Source: Bryobacterales bacterium (GTDB lineage: Bacteria; Acidobacteriota; Terriglobia; Bryobacterales; UBA6623). Taken from it: DNA of 64,000 bases. Location: positions 25,599 to 89,598 of the forward strand of contig JAJDTX010000175.1 in the NCBI GenBank assembly GCA_022826925.1. Reading direction: 5' to 3'. Position 1 is the first letter of the stretch. The number at the start of each line of letters is the position of its first letter. Positions 60,110 through 64,000 of this stretch are shown piece after piece. The notes below the pieces were generated by a model that saw only the letters and a list, made by a program, of their open reading frames with translations, ran no database searches and had not been told where the DNA came from. Both the position numbers and the translations under genes were made by a program.

Positions 60110-62480
60110 TCCAGACCGGGCTTGCCCAGCCCTTGTTGGTGTCGAGCTGCTCCATCCGCAGGTAGTAGTAGTCGCCTGGCTTTGGCGGGTCGCGGTCTTC
60201 GTAGTCGAACTCGATGTCCATGGGAGCTTGGTCGTTGACCAGTTCGAACTCGATTTCAAACGCAACTTCGATGCCCATCAGCTTGAGGTAGCTATGCGTA
60301 TACGACTTGTCTCCCAGCCCGCGCCAGCGGAAGTATCCGTCCCGGCGCAGCACATCGAGGGGTGCCGTGACTTCGAGCGGGCCCAAGTGCGGGTCTTGCA
60401 GTCGAAACACCAAGGACCCCTCCGCCCCGTCGATGCGCGCCAGCATTCCGTCGCGGTCGTTCGAGGTGGCCGCCGACTGCCAGCGGACACTGTCGCCGGC
60501 TTGGTGCATGCGCTCGAACTCTTGGTCGCGATGCAAGAAGCGCTCCAGCCTCACGGCCCCGGATTCCGCCTTTAGAACCCCTTCCCCGAAGCCCACGTTG
60601 GCGCGGCGCTGGTAGATGTTGTCGCCCCATGTGATGCGCACGAGCGAGCCGCTCTGCCGCGCCGGGTTGATCGAGTGCAGCACGCGCCCGTTCTTGACCA
60701 ACTCCACCCTAGTGAGGGGCTGCGTCCCGGATACCCTGGCCCGCATGCGGGCGGCAGGGGCCGCAGCAGCTGCCAACTCGCCGCCCATGGGTTCGCCGTT
60801 GAGGGTGAACTCCATCAAGATGCGCTCGTTGCCGGTCACGCCGAACGTGCGCCGCTGGTACAAGCCTTCCCAGATCGCATCCCGCGTCTTGCCGTAGGCG
60901 AAAACGCCGGTGAGCGGGTTCGTCATGGTGTAGATCAGGCCAGGGTAGGAATTTCCGAAGCCCACGGTGTGGTTGTCGCCCGAGGCCGTCGCTGCCAGCC
61001 TCAAGCCGGCGTCCAAGTGACTCTGCCAGGACTCCTCGAACACTCCGTGGACCGAGGCGATCTCGAAGCTGCGCTCGATGCGCGGATCGGTGCGGTGGGT
61101 CCAGTTGGGCGGCCCGCCGCCGATGTGCGGAATCACCATGGTCGGCACGCCGGATCGCTCCAGCACATCCATCATGTCTCCCACGTCGGCCCGGTTGCTA
61201 GCCGGATCGAGCTGCATCGTCGTGGGAGCATCGTCGGCGTTGTAGATCACATTGTGGTGGCCCCCGAGCCTGGTGCCCACGCTGTACTCGTATCCGAGGA
61301 TCGTTACAAAGTCCCGCCAACCGTTCATCCGCTTGTTGCCGCGGATCATGTCGGGCCAGTTATCCCGCGGATCCTTGAACTTGTCGAAGATATAGGACGG
61401 CCCGGTCACTCCCAAGGGCATGTGGTGCGGCGTCAGAGCGCCGAAGTCCAGCAGGCCGTTGCGTCTCGCGTGGAGATACAACTCCTCATACGTGCCGCGA
61501 CCGTCGTGCAGGTAGGTGTGCTGGTGCAAGTCACCGTAGTAGACGCGTCGCTTGGGATGGTTCTCGACCCGGATCGGATTGCTGACACCCTCCAGCGATC
61601 CGTCCAGGGAGCGGACCTTGAGCCGATACACGCCGGTCTGCGTGGGCACCAAGTTCGACGCGACGTAGTGCAGCAGTTCGGGGTCGTATTCGAACTCGCT
61701 CGACCCGAGCGCGGGATCGTCCACCGCCAGCTTCCAGCCTTGGTGATTTCCAGCCAGAGAGCCCCATGCATCGCTTGGTATCGCCTCCAAGCTGAAGCGC
61801 TCACCGACCGCGACATAGGCGGGAGCGTAGACTCGCAGCTTTGTCGCCGGCCCGCCGACGACCTTGAGGAAGGCGTCGCCCACGTAGTCCCGCGGCCGCC
61901 CGTCAGGGCCGGCGATCACGACGCGGAAGTTGAACAGGTTCTCGGCGTAGTGCTGCATGCGCACGCCCTGGGTGCCTCCGAGGTCGAAGTACACCTTCGT
62001 CCCCGGTGCCAGCTTGCCCGCGGCGAGCTTTGCACCGAGGGTCTTTCTGTACGGGAAGACGCTGGGCGAGTTGCGCTGCAGGGCATTGGAGTGGACCAGC
62101 ATCTCCCACTCGGCCCCGGGAGCGGCGGTCTTGAGGGCAAAGTGCGCCGGCATCTGCGGGTCGGCAACCTGGAACTCCTCGACATCGCTCGTGAAGTGCT
62201 TCCAGATCTCCAGCGTCTCGCCCGCGGCCATGCCAGCCTCGCCGATCGTGCATTCGATCCGTATCCTGCTGCGCTGGCCGGCGTGCGCGACGGGCGACGA
62301 GAGCAGCTTGACCGATCCCTCGAGCGGAAAGCCGGGCGGCATGTAGCCGCCCGGCCGGTACTCGATGCGCAGGCTCGCGGGATCGTCACCGGCCGGTTCG
62401 GCCTGCGCTGGGCTGCCCAGCTGCGCCCAGAGCAAGGCTGCCGCCACGAGCGCGCAGAGCAGTGCCAAGTAAACTCTCAT
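60102..62480 (-). CDS. Secreted DUF3604 protein
   Basis: 792 residues from ATG 62480, with a signal peptide (ALLCALVAAALLWAQLGSPAQA). Beta-rich N-terminal part; then the DUF3604/PHP-like metal-binding core RRVYYGDLHQHTYLHDGRGTYEELYLHARRNGLLDFGALTPHH, ILGYEYSVGTRLGGHHNVIY, and TASGDNHTVGFGNSYPG, in which D-L-H-x-H, H-H and D-N-H would bind metals. DUF3604 proteins often occur with sulfatases and PQQ enzymes in marine bacteria; function unknown. Convergent with the dehydratase, divergent from the esterase gene. Confidence 0.9.
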   Translation of the reverse strand: MRVYLALLCALVAAALLWAQLGSPAQAEPAGDDPASLRIEYRPGGYMPPGFPLEGSVKLLSSPVAHAGQRSRIRIECTIGEAGMAAGETLEIWKHFTSDVEEFQVADPQMPAHFALKTAAPGAEWEMLVHSNALQRNSPSVFPYRKTLGAKLAAGKLAPGTKVYFDLGGTQGVRMQHYAENLFNFRVVIAGPDGRPRDYVGDAFLKVVGGPATKLRVYAPAYVAVGERFSLEAIPSDAWGSLAGNHQGWKLAVDDPALGSSEFEYDPELLHYVASNLVPTQTGVYRLKVRSLDGSLEGVSNPIRVENHPKRRVYYGDLHQHTYLHDGRGTYEELYLHARRNGLLDFGALTPHHMPLGVTGPSYIFDKFKDPRDNWPDMIRGNKRMNGWRDFVTILGYEYSVGTRLGGHHNVIYNADDAPTTMQLDPASNRADVGDMMDVLERSGVPTMVIPHIGGGPPNWTHRTDPRIERSFEIASVHGVFEESWQSHLDAGLRLAATASGDNHTVGFGNSYPGLIYTMTNPLTGVFAYGKTRDAIWEGLYQRRTFGVTGNERILMEFTLNGEPMGGELAAAAAPAARMRARVSGTQPLTRVELVKNGRVLHSINPARQSGSLVRITWGDNIYQRRANVGFGEGVLKAESGAVRLERFLHRDQEFERMHQAGDSVRWQSAATSNDRDGMLARIDGAEGSLVFRLQDPHLGPLEVTAPLDVLRRDGYFRWRGLGDKSYTHSYLKLMGIEVAFEIEFELVNDQAPMDIEFDYEDRDPPKPGDYYYLRMEQLDTNKGWASPVWIN

Positions 62481-62555
62481 GATTGCGCCGATTGTACTTG
62501 ACCGCGTGGCCGAGCCGGCTCCGATGTCCCGTATCGCTCGGGTATGCTTGACAGC

Positions 62556-63998
62556 ATGAAGCGCTGGTTGTGCTTGGCATGGACCGCCTGTGCGACGCTG
62601 CAAGCGTCCGATGTCGGGCGAGCACCGCTGATCTTTCGGGAAGACTGGACGGCCTCCCCGCCAGCGATTCCGCTCACCCAGAGCGATGTGGCGAATCCCG
62701 AGTTAACGGTCGCCGTTCACGGCCTGGGACCGCCGCTCGTCAAGAAGAGCTACCACGACGCGCGGGAATGGGATCCACACTATGTGTGGTCGGGCCTGGC
62801 CAAGACGCCGTGGGCTGTCAGCCTGTCTCTCACGGACGGGGGCCTGATGGACCTCTCGGGCACCGCAACCCTGCGCTGGCGCAGCCGCCAGTCAGGCTTC
62901 CGGACATTGCGCGCCGTGGTCGAGCTAGCGGGCGGCCAATGGCTGGTCAGCGAATACTCTGACGGGGCGTCCGAGCAGTGGCGGGTCAGCGAATTCGCAT
63001 TCTCCAGCAGCCGCTGGCGGCGGCTTGACCCCTCCACTGTGACAGAGGGGCCATGGGCGGAGGAGCCGGACCTGACCCGAGTGCGCTCGGTCGGATTCAC
63101 GGATCTGATGCCGGGCGGGCGCAGCCGCGCGTGCTCGCGCCTCGACTGGATCGAGGTCTATGGCCAGCGCGTTCCCAGCGGGCCGTTGGAGGTGTTCATC
63201 CTGTCCGGCCAGTCGAACATGGTCGGCTGGGGCAACAGCTTGGAGCTCGACAGCGTTGCCCGGTTCGGCCATGACACGCGGCTGGAGATGTTTGACGACG
63301 GCGAATGGATCCCGCTCCGGCCGCAGCGGCCGCCATCGGCGGCTCAGCGCGAACGGTGGGGGATCGAGGAGTTCACGTTCGGGCCCGAAATCGGCTTCGC
63401 CCACGCTCTGGCGGGAGCGTGGCCGGGGAGCCGCATCGGCATTGTCAAGCAGGCGCGGGGCGGCACCGGGATCATGGCATGGGCGCCGCAGTGGAACGCC
63501 GCCGACGCCGAGCTCACGGGCGATGCCCACAAGGGCCCTCTGTACGAGGAACTACTCGCCAAGGTGCGCCAAGCGCTCGATGGCAGGGAAGCTCGCTTGC
63601 GCGGCTTCCTCTGGCTGCAGGGTGGCAAAGACATGCGCGACCAGCGCACCGCCGACCGCTACGCCGAGAACCTTGAGAATCTCATCGCCGCCTTGCGCCG
63701 CGACCTCGATACGCCAAACTTGCCAGTCCTCGTCGGAACCTACCGCTCTGGGTCCTTACCGGACAAACTGGACGGCTTCGACCCGACCGATCTATCGCCG
63801 CCGCGGGGGCGCCCGGGCGCGTGGGACGTGCTGTCGGCCCAAGAGCGGGTACCTGCGAAGGTCGGGCACGCTGCCCCGGTGCATCTGCGCGACTTGCCCA
63901 CGCACCCGGGCAACATCCACGCCAACACGGCGGGCATGCTGCAGGCCGGCCGCGCATTCGCGCGCGTGTTTCTAGAGCGCTTCGCCGACGGTAACTGA
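62556..63998 (+). CDS. Secreted SASA-domain carbohydrate acetylesterase
   Basis: 480 residues from ATG 62556, with a signal peptide (LCLAWTACATLQA). Residues ~25-205 form a beta-sandwich-like domain; then the sialate O-acetylesterase (SASA) hydrolase begins with LEVFILSGQSNMVGWG (S220 as nucleophile), GPEIGFAHALAG, IVKQARGGTGI, FLWLQGGKDMRD and the terminal HPGNIHANTAGM (His/Asp). It should deacetylate glycans. It ends just inside the window edge. An ATG four codons upstream is an alternative start. Confidence 0.92.
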   Translation: MKRWLCLAWTACATLQASDVGRAPLIFREDWTASPPAIPLTQSDVANPELTVAVHGLGPPLVKKSYHDAREWDPHYVWSGLAKTPWAVSLSLTDGGLMDLSGTATLRWRSRQSGFRTLRAVVELAGGQWLVSEYSDGASEQWRVSEFAFSSSRWRRLDPSTVTEGPWAEEPDLTRVRSVGFTDLMPGGRSRACSRLDWIEVYGQRVPSGPLEVFILSGQSNMVGWGNSLELDSVARFGHDTRLEMFDDGEWIPLRPQRPPSAAQRERWGIEEFTFGPEIGFAHALAGAWPGSRIGIVKQARGGTGIMAWAPQWNAADAELTGDAHKGPLYEELLAKVRQALDGREARLRGFLWLQGGKDMRDQRTADRYAENLENLIAALRRDLDTPNLPVLVGTYRSGSLPDKLDGFDPTDLSPPRGRPGAWDVLSAQERVPAKVGHAAPVHLRDLPTHPGNIHANTAGMLQAGRAFARVFLERFADGN

Positions 63999-64000
63999 GT

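Noticed and set aside
60675..62501. Long open frame antisense to the DUF3604 gene
   Set aside because: A shadow of GC-rich coding; low-complexity Arg/Val content and no motif.

Overview
The window is high-GC, densely coded bacterial chromosome. It carries a Gram-negative envelope set (BamA, Skp/OmpH, LptB, an LptC/LptA-type protein, an OmpA-like protein, a TonB-dependent receptor). The Oar-like TonB receptor with a carboxypeptidase-regulatory-like N-terminus, the paired PQQ-like propellers starting near a WPQWRG motif, the many S1 sulfatases and the 3-keto-disaccharide hydrolase-like domain all suggest an Acidobacteriota member (Solibacteres/Bryobacterales-like). That placement is inference from gene content only. 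I saw no rRNA, tRNA, CRISPR array, intact insertion sequence or prophage.

Layout. 0-6 kb: a truncated Na+/solute symporter, a BNR/Asp-box protein, and two overlapping sulfatases (sulfamidase-like and iduronate-2-sulfatase-like). 6-10.6 kb: a cupin-like protein divergent from an orphan sugar-binding lipoprotein, ornithine aminotransferase, a DUF2149 + MotA/TolQ/ExbB pair, and RpiB. 10.9-15.4 kb: housekeeping run rimO, yacG-like, pgpA, an IPT/NHL protein, cinA. 15.4-20.9 kb (minus strand): YcxB-like, OmpA-like, a small zinc-knuckle protein, skp/ompH, bamA. 21-27 kb (minus strand): a secreted hypothetical, an ABC-F ATPase, uridine kinase, a Tat-type sulfatase and a DUF1080 protein. 27.5-28.7 kb: DUF1761 and a HigBA toxin-antitoxin pair with a visible promoter/operator. 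29-39.6 kb: zinc alcohol dehydrogenase, TIM-barrel isomerase, lipoprotein sulfatase divergent from a symporter, TonB receptor, amidase. 39.6-46.5 kb: ATL protein, zinc-ribbon protein and PQQ-like propeller operon, murA, vapB with a broken vapC, then another sulfatase/PQQ-like pair. 46.6-53.2 kb: endonuclease IV, a zinc metallopeptidase, and a methyltransferase-like/lptB/lptC-A operon, then PPK2. 53.4-64 kb: a PQQ dehydrogenase with haem c, a HicB-DUF4160-DUF2442 cluster, a Uma2 protein, an ICMT-like methyltransferase, an IlvD/Edd dehydratase, a DUF3604 protein and a SASA-type esterase.

Working together. Five S1 sulfatases (all with C-x-P-[ST]-R maturation motifs and export signals), two symporters, a TonB receptor, an alcohol dehydrogenase, an isomerase, a sugar-acid dehydratase and a carbohydrate esterase suggest growth on sulfated or acylated glycans, organised as several small modules rather than one SusCD locus. 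Toxin-antitoxin-like modules are scattered between them. The most unusual structural observation is at 43.0-43.75 kb: an 85-bp copy of the murA 3' end, about 87% identical, is joined directly to a frameshifted, truncated vapC, so the vapBC segment is bracketed by direct repeats of the murA terminus.
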